Positions 1 to 5,908 of a stretch of DNA of 64,000 bases are shown piece by piece. The notes below the pieces were generated by a model. That model made no database searches, was not told the DNA's origin, and saw only the letters and a list, made by a program, of their open reading frames with translations. The stretch's first letter is position 1; each line of letters opens with the position of its first letter. The translations under genes were made by a program, and so were the position numbers. This stretch comes from a virus, in IMG/VR virus record IMGVR_UViG_3300030060_004838, positions 31,976 to 95,975 of that record. One strand, written 5' to 3'.

Positions 1-1
1 A

Positions 2-85
2 GTCATGGGCTTTGAAGTAGTTAGTCGCAAATCTCTATCAGAAGAATTGAAAACAAAAGTGAGAGTGTATTTCCATGACGAATGA
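2..85 (+). CDS. 3' end of a truncated upstream gene
   Basis: An open frame enters from the left edge and ends at the TGA at 83-85, giving a 27-residue C-terminal tail that finishes F-H-D-E. The next gene starts inside its stop (ATGA-type overlap), which supports it being real and co-transcribed. Too little is present to assign a function. Confidence 0.55.
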   Translation, partial: VMGFEVVSRKSLSEELKTKVRVYFHDE

Positions 86-291
86 AGGACTTTAGTAAAT
101 TAACATTTGATGCTATGATTTCAGCATTAATGAATGTAGATGACCAATTTCAGCAATTTGATGACATTTCTATTAATGTCAAGCAAGGCGGCATTCAATT
201 AAGAATGAAGAAGAATTGGAAGGGCGTTTCTATGAGTTTGAAAAACGAGGAACGACTAAGAAGGCATGAAGAAAGCATGTCGGAATACTGA
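82..291 (+). CDS. Small hypothetical protein (69 aa)
   Basis: ATG at 82 overlaps the stop of the preceding partial gene, so translational coupling is likely. The 69-residue product is charged, with no Cys motif or membrane segment. A T-tailed hairpin (318-362) follows, so this is probably the last gene of a rightward transcript that enters from outside the window. I do not recognise the family. Confidence 0.6.
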   Translation: MKDFSKLTFDAMISALMNVDDQFQQFDDISINVKQGGIQLRMKKNWKGVSMSLKNEERLRRHEESMSEY

Positions 292-317
292 TTAAAATCA
301 GGTAAGTTTGGAAAATT

Positions 318-362
318 GAGGGATTTTGGGGCTTTTCGGAGTCCTGAAATCTCTCTTTTTTT
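318..362 (+). terminator. Hairpin with T tract after the first transcript
   Basis: An arm beginning GAGGGATTTT at 318 pairs with GAAATCTCTC at 346-355, with a few G-T pairs and one bulge. A run of about eight T follows at 355-362. It lies 27 bases after the stop of the 82-291 gene. Archaeal terminators mainly need the T tract, so the hairpin itself may be dispensable. Confidence 0.55.
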
Positions 363-400
363 AGGGTGCGTCATTTCCACAAATTTACAATTTAATACTT

Positions 401-410
401 ACCATATGGT
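401..410. repeat. ACCATATGGT palindrome, copy 1
   Basis: First of seven exact copies, all in the left 3.9 kb. The right half is also the 5' arm of a hairpin: GGTAG (408-412) pairs with CTACC about 11 bases later. A purine-rich Shine-Dalgarno-like stretch and mini-ORF 1 follow. Confidence 0.8.
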
Positions 411-448
411 AGGCGATAGCACATTCTACCGCAGGAGGGATAATAAGA

Positions 449-469
449 ATGTTTGATTGTGATGAGTGA
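449..469 (+). other. Mini-ORF 1, M-F-D-C-D-E
   Basis: ATG at 449 follows a strong GGAGGG about nine bases upstream and runs six codons to TGA at 467-469. The peptide resembles those of mini-ORFs 2 and 3. It is far too short for a conventional protein. It may be a leader peptide, a regulatory uORF, or the remnant of a gene tail. Confidence 0.35.
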
Positions 470-489
470 TGTTAGTTTATTTTCTTATT

Positions 490-499
490 ACCATATGGT
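490..499. repeat. ACCATATGGT palindrome, copy 2
   Basis: The adjoining hairpin has stem GGTTCAT paired with ATGAACC. The stem sequence differs from copy 1 on both arms, so pairing is preserved. The same CCGCAGGRGGGATAA element follows. Confidence 0.8.
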
Positions 500-540
500 T
501 CATGCGTTAGCATATGATGAACCGCAGGGGGGATAACAGA

Positions 541-564
541 ATGTTCTTTGACGATGACGAGTGA
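541..564 (+). other. Mini-ORF 2, M-F-F-D-D-D-E
   Basis: ATG at 541 is preceded by GGGGGG about eight bases upstream. It reads seven codons to TGA at 562-564. It is parallel in position and sequence to mini-ORF 1. Whether it is translated cannot be decided from sequence alone. Confidence 0.35.
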
Positions 565-594
565 TTACATCAGTTAAGAACATTTTAATCTGTT

Positions 595-604
595 ACCATA
601 TGGT
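595..604. repeat. ACCATATGGT palindrome, copy 3
   Basis: Followed by stem GGTAAT, loop GCTTTGCA, stem ATTACC. This is the cleanest example of the palindrome-plus-hairpin arrangement. Confidence 0.8.
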
Positions 605-638
605 AATGCTTTGCAATTACCTTAGATTTTTCAAAAAT

Positions 639-674
639 GGTATTTTTTATTTTCCTGCATTGGAAAAAAATACC
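639..674 (-). terminator. Terminator hairpin for the leftward operon
   Basis: GGTATTTTTT at 639-648 pairs with AAAAAATACC ending at 674. It lies just downstream of the last leftward gene (698-880). Read leftward, the arm is T-rich, as expected for archaeal termination. Confidence 0.5.
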
Positions 675-697
675 AAAAAACCAAATATATCAAGATA

Positions 698-880
698 CTA
701 AAAATGGAAAGAAACTCCCCAATAATGTTCTATTGCGCCTCTAAATTTATCTTCATTAAATCTCTCATTATCCTCTTTGAAAAATTGACAAAACGAATTT
801 ATCGTATATTCATCTATTTTCAAATCTCCAAATAAACGAGCCACTATTTCATAATGTCTTTGTTGAAATTTAGGATTCAT
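698..880 (-). CDS. Small hypothetical protein (60 aa)
   Basis: ATG at 880 is preceded on the minus strand by a strong GGGGGTGG site, and the start overlaps the end of the 870-1121 gene. The product is mixed-charge and aromatic-rich near its C-terminus. It is the last gene of a four-gene leftward operon (1615 to 698) that ends at a hairpin terminator. Family not recognised. Confidence 0.6.
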   Translation of the reverse strand: MNPKFQQRHYEIVARLFGDLKIDEYTINSFCQFFKEDNERFNEDKFRGAIEHYWGVSFHF

Positions 881-1121
881 TTAAATTCCACCCCCTATAA
901 AATGGATAATCAGGTAAGTGTCTACAAATTTGATTAAATGCTACACAATACATATCTAATGTTTCATAAAATGATGGGTGGTCATCTTCTTCATAAATTT
1001 CTTCCATTTGATGAATTAGGAATCTAACAGTCATAAGTATATCTGTAATTTCATCATTTGTGATATTATCAGCATACCATTGTTTTATCATCTTCAATCT
1101 TTTTTCTGTAAATTTTACCAT
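870..1121 (-). CDS. Small hypothetical protein (83 aa)
   Basis: I place the start at 1121. GAGG in the C-terminal codons of the upstream gene lies about nine bases before this ATG, so the two genes are translationally coupled; the same GAGGCTTGA arrangement precedes mini-ORF 3. The product is mostly helical and acidic in the middle, with two Cys near residues 58 and 65. Function unknown. Confidence 0.6.
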   Translation of the reverse strand: MVKFTEKRLKMIKQWYADNITNDEITDILMTVRFLIHQMEEIYEEDDHPSFYETLDMYCVAFNQICRHLPDYPFYRGWNLNES

Positions 1122-1125
1122 AATA

Positions 1126-1404
1126 TCAAGCCTCAAATGTAAATATTTTTCTAATATTTTCTAATTCTTCTTTTACAGGTTTTGCACAACATTCACAATC
1201 CCAATCTTCAAGATTACTTAGAATATATAGGATTTGTGTAGAAACTCCTTCACTTCCATATTCCATCCATGCTCTATCCATAGCCAAAAAATATGATATT
1301 GCATATTCTCGGTATGTTGGTTTTTTATCGTTATAGCAATTCTTTGCACTTATTACTTTGAATCTTAGGCTGTATAATTTTCTAAATATTTCTTCCGTTG
1401 GCAT
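1126..1404 (-). CDS. Small hypothetical protein (92 aa)
   Basis: The open frame extends upstream, but I choose ATG 1404. It lies directly after the stop of the HicB-like gene, and GGAG sits at suitable spacing. A CxCC motif (D-C-E-C-C) near residue 68 suggests possible metal binding. Helical, unknown function, second gene of the leftward operon. Confidence 0.6.
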   Translation of the reverse strand: MPTEEIFRKLYSLRFKVISAKNCYNDKKPTYREYAISYFLAMDRAWMEYGSEGVSTQILYILSNLEDWDCECCAKPVKEELENIRKIFTFEA

Positions 1405-1405
1405 T

Positions 1406-1615
1406 TTACTCATCTCCATTAACTTCATTTGTTTTCTCAATTACTGCTTGAATTAGTGCTTCCATATTTTCTTTCACTTCATCAATTGTATCACCTTGCA
1501 CTCTTGCGCTTTCACAAATCCAATTTTTATATCGGTCTTGTTTTAGTTTAACAACAAAATTTTTCTGCACAGGCTCGCTTTTTTCTTCTTCTAAATTCTT
1601 TTTCCAGAATGGCAT
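1406..1615 (-). CDS. HicB-like small protein (69 aa)
   Basis: The segment from F-V-V-K-L through E-N-M-E-A-L-I-Q-A-V resembles the HicB/DUF1902 fold (partial RNase H-like): a beta strand, a short W-containing turn, then T-x-D/E-E-V/A-x-x-N and a helix. HicB proteins are usually antitoxins paired with HicA. No HicA lies beside it, so this may be a solitary regulator. GGTGAAAA precedes ATG 1615 at good spacing. It is the first gene of the operon. The family assignment is by motif only. Confidence 0.45.
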   Translation of the reverse strand: MPFWKKNLEEEKSEPVQKNFVVKLKQDRYKNWICESARVQGDTIDEVKENMEALIQAVIEKTNEVNGDE

Positions 1616-1675
1616 ATTTTTTCACCACATAATTATATTTTGAACGGTTTATGGTTCGTGCTTCAAAGTAGCCTT

Positions 1676-1685
1676 ACCATATGGT
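1676..1685. repeat. ACCATATGGT palindrome, copy 4
   Basis: Followed by stem GGTTCT, loop GCTTTGA, stem AGAACC. The loop matches copy 3 while both stem arms differ together. It lies upstream of the 1615-to-698 leftward operon. Confidence 0.8.
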
Positions 1686-1806
1686 TCTGCTTTGAAGAAC
1701 CTTAAAAAATTAAAAAAAATAAAATTTTAAAAAATATTTTTTTGGTGAAGGAAAAAATAATTAAAAACCTTGATTTTTTTTGACAAGAAAAATTCTAAAA
1801 ACTTGT

Positions 1807-1828
1807 GGCAATTTTTTGTGTGATTGCC
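1807..1828 (-). terminator. Hairpin downstream of the 1889-2524 gene
   Basis: GGCAAT at 1807-1812 pairs with ATTGCC at 1823-1828. T-rich sequence follows in the leftward direction. It is positioned to end the 2524-to-1889 transcript. Confidence 0.4.
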
Positions 1829-1888
1829 AAATCAATATCTACGGGCTTCTCAAAATATTTGATGTATCTAAAGATTCAATCTTCATCT

Positions 1889-2524
1889 TCAATTAGAAGA
1901 TTCATCAGATTCACCTTCGTCATTATCAGATTCTGTTGCATTTTCTTCTGATGGTGGTGGCGCAATTGTCATTCCATCTTCAAGAGAAAAGTTTCCATCC
2001 CAACGACCATCATTGAAATATTTTGTAAATCTTTGATTTACTGCTACTCCACGACCATCTCCGAAATCTAAACCGTTCTCAAATGGTGAACCACCAACCT
2101 CTTTATTTCTATCAGAAATTACAGATGTCATTTGGATAATCGGATTTGAATTCCAAAATTCTGCGTATGCTTCTGCAACCAATTTCTTTAGAGTTTTCAA
2201 ACTTGCTTGAGCGTGTGCTGGCAAATTTGATTCTTTTCCAATTGAAACAGGCCAATCCATAGCCAATTTTCCATCTGTTTTTTCTACTGTCCAATCTCGA
2301 CCTTCAATGAGGATTTGATTCCATAAATTCTTCCGCTTTTCTGCATTTCTGTTTCCTCTACGGATATTCATGTTAATCAATTCAACAGCATCAATAATAT
2401 CATCTGAAGAATTCAAAAATTCTTGATTACCTTCAAGGCTCAAGAAATCCTCAATTCTTCCAATTCTCTTATTCCATGCTTCATCTGTCATTGACAAATC
2501 TTTTTCTTTCTTTTCTTTCGGCAT
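1889..2524 (-). CDS. Hypothetical acidic-tailed protein (211 aa)
   Basis: AAGGAGAAATAA precedes ATG 2524. The core is mixed helical with a conserved-looking run N-x-x-I-R-R-G-x(4)-A-E-K-R-K around residue 52. The last 20 residues are a Ser/Glu/Asp-rich tail, as in some nucleic-acid-binding proteins. The gene is divergent from 2681-3160, and the two products share a similar motif order (I-R/K-R-G then A-x-K-R-K, then D-G-R/K), suggesting distant paralogy. It belongs to no family I can name. Confidence 0.65.
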   Translation of the reverse strand: MPKEKKEKDLSMTDEAWNKRIGRIEDFLSLEGNQEFLNSSDDIIDAVELINMNIRRGNRNAEKRKNLWNQILIEGRDWTVEKTDGKLAMDWPVSIGKESNLPAHAQASLKTLKKLVAEAYAEFWNSNPIIQMTSVISDRNKEVGGSPFENGLDFGDGRGVAVNQRFTKYFNDGRWDGNFSLEDGMTIAPPPSEENATESDNDEGESDESSN

Positions 2525-2613
2525 ATTTATTTCTCCTTATTTTTTTTCTGTCGCCAATATTTTTTGGCGTAGAATATCATCATTTTTTATTATTCAAGGT
2601 AATTCAAAGTATT

Positions 2614-2623
2614 ACCATATGGT
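2614..2623. repeat. ACCATATGGT palindrome, copy 5, between divergent genes
   Basis: Here the hairpin lies on the left side: read on the minus strand it is GGTAAT, loop ACTTTGA, ATTACC, equivalent to copies 3 and 4 inverted. A weaker GGTT/AACC arm lies to the right. It sits in the 157-base spacer between the divergent genes ending at 2524 and starting at 2681, a classical operator position. Confidence 0.8.
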
Positions 2624-2680
2624 TGCAACTTTGTGAAAACCCTATACCTGAAACCCTCTTTTATTATGTGGTGAAAACCA

Positions 2681-3160
2681 ATGAGTAAAGAAAAATACGA
2701 AACTGATGAGGGCTATGAAGCATTTGTAGCACCTCTTGAAGAATATATGAAGAAGAACAAAGCCAAAGATGCTGAAATGACAGATGCCTATGAGTATGCT
2801 GTGAACACCATCAAAAGAGGTCGAAAGTTTGCTAACAAAAGAAAAAGATGTTTTGACAGTCTGTATGATGAGTGGAACCATCTTAATTTTGAAGGTTGGC
2901 CTTTGAAGAAGTTAGATGATGAAACCACTAAGGAAATTCAAAAGATGGCTGATGATATGGACACACCAAATGAAGATTATTGGAATGCCCTACCTATCAA
3001 ACCTACATTTAAGGTCAAAGGTAAGGAATACATTGATGCTGATGGCAAATCCTTTGCTAAGAGGATGAATGAATCACTTGTGAAGAAATGGACTGTTCAC
3101 GCCAAAGAGAACGGTTCACTTTGGAAGTCCCAAGATGATATACCCACCCGAGAGGCTTGA
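2681..3160 (+). CDS. Hypothetical protein (159 aa), possible paralogue of 1889-2524
   Basis: TATGTGGTGAAAACC precedes the ATG; almost the same leader precedes the 1615 gene. The product is highly charged (Lys/Asp/Glu), with N-T-I-K-R-G-R-x-F-A-N-K-R-K near residue 45 that parallels the motif in the divergent gene. It contains no Cys-rich motif or membrane segment. Its last codons (GAG GCT TGA) supply the Shine-Dalgarno for mini-ORF 3. Function unknown; a DNA-binding or capsid-internal role would fit the charge but is not shown. Confidence 0.65.
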   Translation: MSKEKYETDEGYEAFVAPLEEYMKKNKAKDAEMTDAYEYAVNTIKRGRKFANKRKRCFDSLYDEWNHLNFEGWPLKKLDDETTKEIQKMADDMDTPNEDYWNALPIKPTFKVKGKEYIDADGKSFAKRMNESLVKKWTVHAKENGSLWKSQDDIPTREA

Positions 3161-3162
3161 AT

Positions 3163-3183
3163 ATGTTTGACGATGATGAATGA
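3163..3183 (+). other. Mini-ORF 3, M-F-D-D-D-E
   Basis: ATG at 3163 follows the stop of the 2681 gene by two bases, with GAGG eight to nine bases upstream. Six codons end at TGA 3181-3183. It matches mini-ORFs 1 and 2 in sequence but has no palindrome directly upstream. Confidence 0.35.
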
Positions 3184-3315
3184 TTGACAAAAATTGACCC
3201 CTAATTTTGCCCATACCCCATGCTGTTTTGGTGATTCAGCACAAAAAAAATCACCACCCTTCGGGGTTTCTTACCACTATTCAAAGAATCGTTTTTACAA
3301 TGTTTATTGTTAGTA

Positions 3316-3325
3316 ACCATATGGT
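3316..3325. repeat. ACCATATGGT palindrome, copy 6
   Basis: Followed by GGTTGTAA and TTACACC, an imperfect stem with one bulge. It stands alone in the non-coding region. Confidence 0.75.
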
Positions 3326-3364
3326 TGTAATTTTTACACCCTGAAAAAAATAAAAAAAATAAAA

Positions 3365-3850
3365 AAGGTGGTAGAGAAATCATTTAAGATTTTTTTAAAA
3401 TATCGGGGATGATATTTATGCATGATAATATGATACAACAAACAAAGAACCAATTAAGAAACTCTACCATGAGTTATTTGTTGTAAAAGGGTGTGGGCAG
3501 GATTAGGTCGGTTAAACCATAACTTACCTGCAAATTTTCACGGAAACACCTGCTTTTATTCTTGATTTGCAAATAAAATCGGCCGCTACTTCTAACTTCC
3601 CCACTTGAGCGTTTGTTCTCAAATGTTCCCACAGACAATTCGCTAAAACTGTTCACGCTATTAAATCGTTCACAAATGCAGCCTTTGATTATTACGCCAC
3701 TCCTTCTCGATGGAAAGATTAATTGCATTTATCCGCTAAGAAAATCTCGGGAGGAATACCTTAAAGTGTTCAATCTCTTTTTCAGTCACCACAATATCTT
3801 GACCCGCTAAAGCCAAGATGTAGAATATGATTGATTTATAGCCGTAAGGT
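3365..3850. ncRNA. Candidate structured RNA (speculative)
   Basis: This stretch is visibly less AT-rich than its surroundings and has no supported gene. GGTAGAG near 3368 is complementary to CTCTACC near 3463. GCAGG near 3496 pairs with CCTGC near 3528, enclosing GGTT/AACC. These nested pairings suggest a folded RNA, but no known RNA family is recognised and the strand is uncertain. A decayed gene is the alternative. Confidence 0.2.
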
Positions 3851-3865
3851 CATCACAAAGAGATT

Positions 3866-3875
3866 ACCATATGGT
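3866..3875. repeat. ACCATATGGT palindrome, copy 7
   Basis: The rightmost copy. Only a short TCTA/TAGA arm follows. It marks the start of the repeat-dense segment 3866-4460. Confidence 0.75.
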
Positions 3876-3903
3876 TCTAAAACTTGTAGATATTCGAGGC
3901 TAT

Positions 3904-3981
3904 CTTCATATGAAGGGGTCGGCAGGAGAGGGCTACCCCTTATAAGTGGGTCGGGGTCGGATTGGGTGTCAATAATTGACA
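3904..3981. promoter_or_regulatory. Cluster of inverted repeats
   Basis: Three distinct inverted repeats occur within 78 bases: CTTCATATGAAG (3904-3915), AAGGGGT/ACCCCTT (3913-3941) and TGTCAATAATTGACA (3967-3981). They could be protein-binding sites of an origin or promoter. Confidence 0.4.
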
Positions 3982-4039
3982 GAATGTAGCAGATTATTTC
4001 AGATAATTTGTTTTATTTATGTAATAATAACCAAAACAA

Positions 4040-4047
4040 TATATAAA
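4040..4047 (+). promoter_or_regulatory. TATA-box-like element
   Basis: TATATAAA preceded by an A-rich segment matches an archaeal TATA box. No ATG lies at the usual short distance, so it would drive either a long leader or a non-coding RNA. Confidence 0.3.
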
Positions 4048-4120
4048 CTATATCTAATAGATTCAATATATTATTATCTCTTTATTCTTCTTTATCTTTA
4101 TTCAGTTAATAGAAGTAAGT

Positions 4121-4458
4121 CATTTTGTATTAGATAATTTTCCCGATGGGATTTCCCATCTTTTCCCATTCCTATGAGAAAACATTTTGTTTTAGATAAT
4201 TATATTATCTTAATCATTATGTTTATTTTAGTATCTTTTCCCCTTTTCCCTTTCCTTCCTTACTTACTTACCTTACTTCTCTCTCTATTTATGTATATAT
4301 TTGTGTATATATGTGAGAGGGGTAAAGTGTGGGAAAAGTGGGATTATGGGAAAAGGTATCAAAATGTTTAAGAAAAAGCAATTATCTTATGCAAAATATT
4401 ATCTCATACATTTTGTAGCATGGGATAATGGGAAAAGCCTACATTTTGTATTAGATAA
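4121..4458 (+). repeat. Four direct repeats CATTTTGT-N-TTAGATAA with flanking inverted GGGAAAA motifs
   Basis: CATTTTGTATTAGATAA occurs at 4121-4137 and 4442-4458, with variants at 4183-4199 (TTTTAGATAA) and 4409-4428 (GCATGGGATAA). TTTTCCCAT motifs cluster at 4138-4169 and the inverse ATGGGAAAA at 4331-4354 and 4428-4436. Between them is a pyrimidine-rich stretch (about 4230-4290). This pattern suits an iteron-like origin; promoter repeats are the alternative. Confidence 0.55.
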
Positions 4459-4471
4459 AGTTTTGAATTAA

Positions 4472-4765
4472 ATGAAAAAGACTGAAGTTCTGGTGGACAG
4501 CATGGAAACAAAAAAGAAGATAAAAGAAACAATGGATGAAATTAGGGATTTCCTAATCCAAAAGAATGAACAATATGGCGATTCTGTGATGAACCCAATT
4601 AGGGTTTTTTCAAAAGCAGGAATTGATGAAGGGTTAAGAATTAGAATTGATGACAAACTCAATAGATTAATGCAAGGTAATGATAGCATGGAATCTGATG
4701 AGGATGTTGTTAAAGATTTGATAGGTTATTTGACCCTACTATTAATTCAAATTAGGGAGGAATAA
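4472..4765 (+). CDS. Nucleotide-modification-associated domain 1 (Nmad1/DUF1599-like) protein
   Basis: The run K-N-E-Q-Y-G-D-S, then R-V-F-S, then R-I-D-D-K-L-N-R, then D-x-V-x-D-L-I-G-Y-L matches the small phage family annotated as nucleotide modification associated domain 1. In phages this family tends to accompany DNA-base modification or nucleotide metabolism genes; its activity is not established. The 97-residue length is typical. No Shine-Dalgarno precedes the ATG, and a CATTTTGT repeat ends 14 bases upstream, so it may be the first, nearly leaderless gene of the rightward block. Confidence 0.65.
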   Translation: MKKTEVLVDSMETKKKIKETMDEIRDFLIQKNEQYGDSVMNPIRVFSKAGIDEGLRIRIDDKLNRLMQGNDSMESDEDVVKDLIGYLTLLLIQIREE

Positions 4766-4776
4766 ACCTGGGAAAA

Positions 4777-4983
4777 ATGAAAATGATTCACTACATGTTA
4801 GAAAATGAATTTAGCGAAGATAGAATTGCTTGGTTTATATTCTTAAATGGTCGTGCTGGCAATTGGCATAAGTGTAAAAAAATTGCAAGAGAAATGAGGA
4901 ATGATTATGAAAATACAAGAAAAGAAAATGAAAATGCAAAACAAACTGAACAAGCAAAAGAAAGAATTGAAGAAGATTCTTGA
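4777..4983 (+). CDS. Small hypothetical protein (68 aa)
   Basis: ATG at 4777 lies 11 bases after the Nmad1-like gene, though GGGAAAA is only a weak ribosome site. The N-terminal half is hydrophobic/aromatic (W-F-I-F-L) and the C-terminal half is a charged, probably coiled, helix. Its 3' end overlaps the next gene by about 77 bases in another frame. Function unknown. Confidence 0.5.
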   Translation: MKMIHYMLENEFSEDRIAWFIFLNGRAGNWHKCKKIAREMRNDYENTRKENENAKQTEQAKERIEEDS

Positions 4984-5302
4984 TGAGATTGAAACTAAGA
5001 AACAAAAAGATATTGCTATATTTGGCAAACCTTTGAGTAATAAAAGAGGTACAGATAAGGCTGAATCTAAGAAACGAGCAATCAAACTAACACAAAAAAG
5101 TTTAGATAAAATTGAAGATGATTTGAATAGAAAGTTCAAACTATCCGCAAGAGATTCTAAGGTTCTCGATTCAATTAGAAACGGAACTAATATTGGGAAT
5201 ACAACTGCCGATGATAAAGGTTCAAAATGGGATAACCGTTGGAATGGTTCATCAGCATCAAGAAGAAATGCAAAAATATATCATAGGAGAGGTACAAGAT
5301 GA
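4907..5302 (+). CDS. Lys-rich hypothetical protein (131 aa)
   Basis: I take ATG 4907, which has GAGGA at suitable spacing; ATG 4901 is too close to it. The N-terminal 35 residues are a Lys/Gln/Glu coiled coil. The C-terminus is basic and Gly/Asn/Ser-rich. This composition suggests nucleic-acid or structural binding, but no motif is decisive. The stop overlaps the next ATG. Confidence 0.55.
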   Translation: MKIQEKKMKMQNKLNKQKKELKKILDEIETKKQKDIAIFGKPLSNKRGTDKAESKKRAIKLTQKSLDKIEDDLNRKFKLSARDSKVLDSIRNGTNIGNTTADDKGSKWDNRWNGSSASRRNAKIYHRRGTR

Positions 5303-5514
5303 TAGAACCTAAATTAACAAACTGCGCTTTTTGTCAATGTAAATTATCTATTGGAGAAAAGTTTCTTTGTACTGATTGTTTGACTGATGGTAGAAATCTT
5401 TTGAGAAAGGTTGAACAATTAAAAGAGTGGAGGAAAACTCTCGATGAAAAACTTGAAGTAGTCGAAAAATTAGTAGATGATATAGAAAATATCGTTGCAG
5501 ATATGCAGGAGTGA
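5299..5514 (+). CDS. Zinc-ribbon plus coiled-coil small protein (71 aa)
   Basis: C9-x2-C12 and C26-x2-C29 form a likely zinc knuckle, followed by a long Leu/Glu/Lys helix to the C-terminus that should form a coiled coil. AGGAGAGG precedes the ATG, which overlaps the stop of the previous gene. It is one of many small CxxC proteins in this block. Partner unknown. Confidence 0.6.
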   Translation: MIEPKLTNCAFCQCKLSIGEKFLCTDCLTDGRNLLRKVEQLKEWRKTLDEKLEVVEKLVDDIENIVADMQE

Positions 5515-5519
5515 AGTAA

Positions 5520-5753
5520 ATGAAATATAAAAGAATCAAAGCAAAAATAATTAAGTTTTTGAAAGAAAATGGTGAGAAGTCTACTATGGAAATATACGCC
5601 CACATTAATCGTATAGATAAGAATGGGATTACAACAGCAGCCCTTAGTAATGTGCTTGCAAAAACACCTGAATTTATCAAGGTTGATACAATGAGAGTTT
5701 CAGGCATGACACAAAGCACATACAATTTGATGATGTGGAGAGTTGAAAAATAA
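5520..5753 (+). CDS. Winged-helix-like DNA-binding protein (77 aa)
   Basis: The helix I-x-K-F-L-K-E-N-G-E-K-S-T, then a helix with I-Y-A-H-I-N, then L-S-N-V-L-A and a strand ending F-I-K-V fits a compact winged helix (S/T-x-x-E-I ... L-x-x-x-L). Such proteins are common transcription regulators of archaeal viruses. AGGAGTGAAG precedes the ATG. It is the last gene before a region with two strong palindromes (5764-5810), which could be its own operators. Function is inferred from fold prediction by eye. Confidence 0.5.
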   Translation: MKYKRIKAKIIKFLKENGEKSTMEIYAHINRIDKNGITTAALSNVLAKTPEFIKVDTMRVSGMTQSTYNLMMWRVEK

Positions 5754-5763
5754 TGCGATTCTA

Positions 5764-5810
5764 ATACTGTACAAAATGTGCAGTATAACATAATGATAAT
5801 TTATCATTAT
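5764..5810. promoter_or_regulatory. Two inverted repeats, probable operators
   Basis: ATACTG (5764-5769) is inverted as CAGTAT (5781-5786). ATAATGATAA and TTATCATTAT around a single T form a 21-base perfect palindrome (5790-5810). Both lie between the winged-helix gene and the next gene. Repressor-binding sites controlling 5909 onward are the likely role. Confidence 0.5.
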
Positions 5811-5908
5811 AGCAGACATAATTTACAAGAATCTTTATAGACTCAGTATTTTATGTAAATATGGTGAGGAACTGCCTTAAGTCCAACACAAAAAATGGAA
5901 GTGAAGAA

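Larger units (their letters stand above)
292..697. other. Non-coding region with two tandem palindrome/hairpin/mini-ORF units
   Basis: There is no ordinary gene over about 400 bases. It holds a terminator (318-362), palindrome copies at 401, 490 and 595, two mini-ORFs (449-469, 541-564), and a second hairpin (639-674) serving the leftward genes. The units at 401-489 and 490-594 share the order palindrome, hairpin, CCGCAGGRGGGATAA, mini-ORF, so they look like a diverged tandem duplication. Confidence 0.6.
3161..4471. other. 1.3-kb non-coding region, possible origin or RNA locus
   Basis: No convincing gene is present. Contents: mini-ORF 3; palindromes at 3316 and 3866; a less AT-rich stretch (about 3365-3850) with nested complementary segments; CTTCATATGAAG (3904-3915); AAGGGGT/ACCCCTT hairpin (3913-3941); TGTCAATAATTGACA (3967-3981); a TATA-like TATATAAA (4040-4047); four CATTTTGT...GATAA repeats (4121-4458); and TTTTCCCAT/ATGGGAAAA inverted repeats flanking a pyrimidine tract. 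Such density is typical of a replication origin or control hub. Short open frames here lack ribosome sites. Confidence 0.55.

Noticed and set aside
3474-3810. Overlapping open frames on both strands in the less AT-rich stretch
   Set aside because: Neither has a Shine-Dalgarno or recognisable protein pattern, and they overlap each other. A non-coding element is more likely.
4174-4371. 65-codon hydrophobic open frame in the repeat region
   Set aside because: It has no ribosome site, begins inside a direct repeat, and its hydrophobicity comes from the pyrimidine-rich tract. I treat the region as non-coding.
5348-5791. 147-codon leftward open frame
   Set aside because: It lies opposite the zinc/coiled-coil and winged-helix genes, which have good ribosome sites. 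It is a shadow frame with hydrophobic bias from AT-rich DNA.
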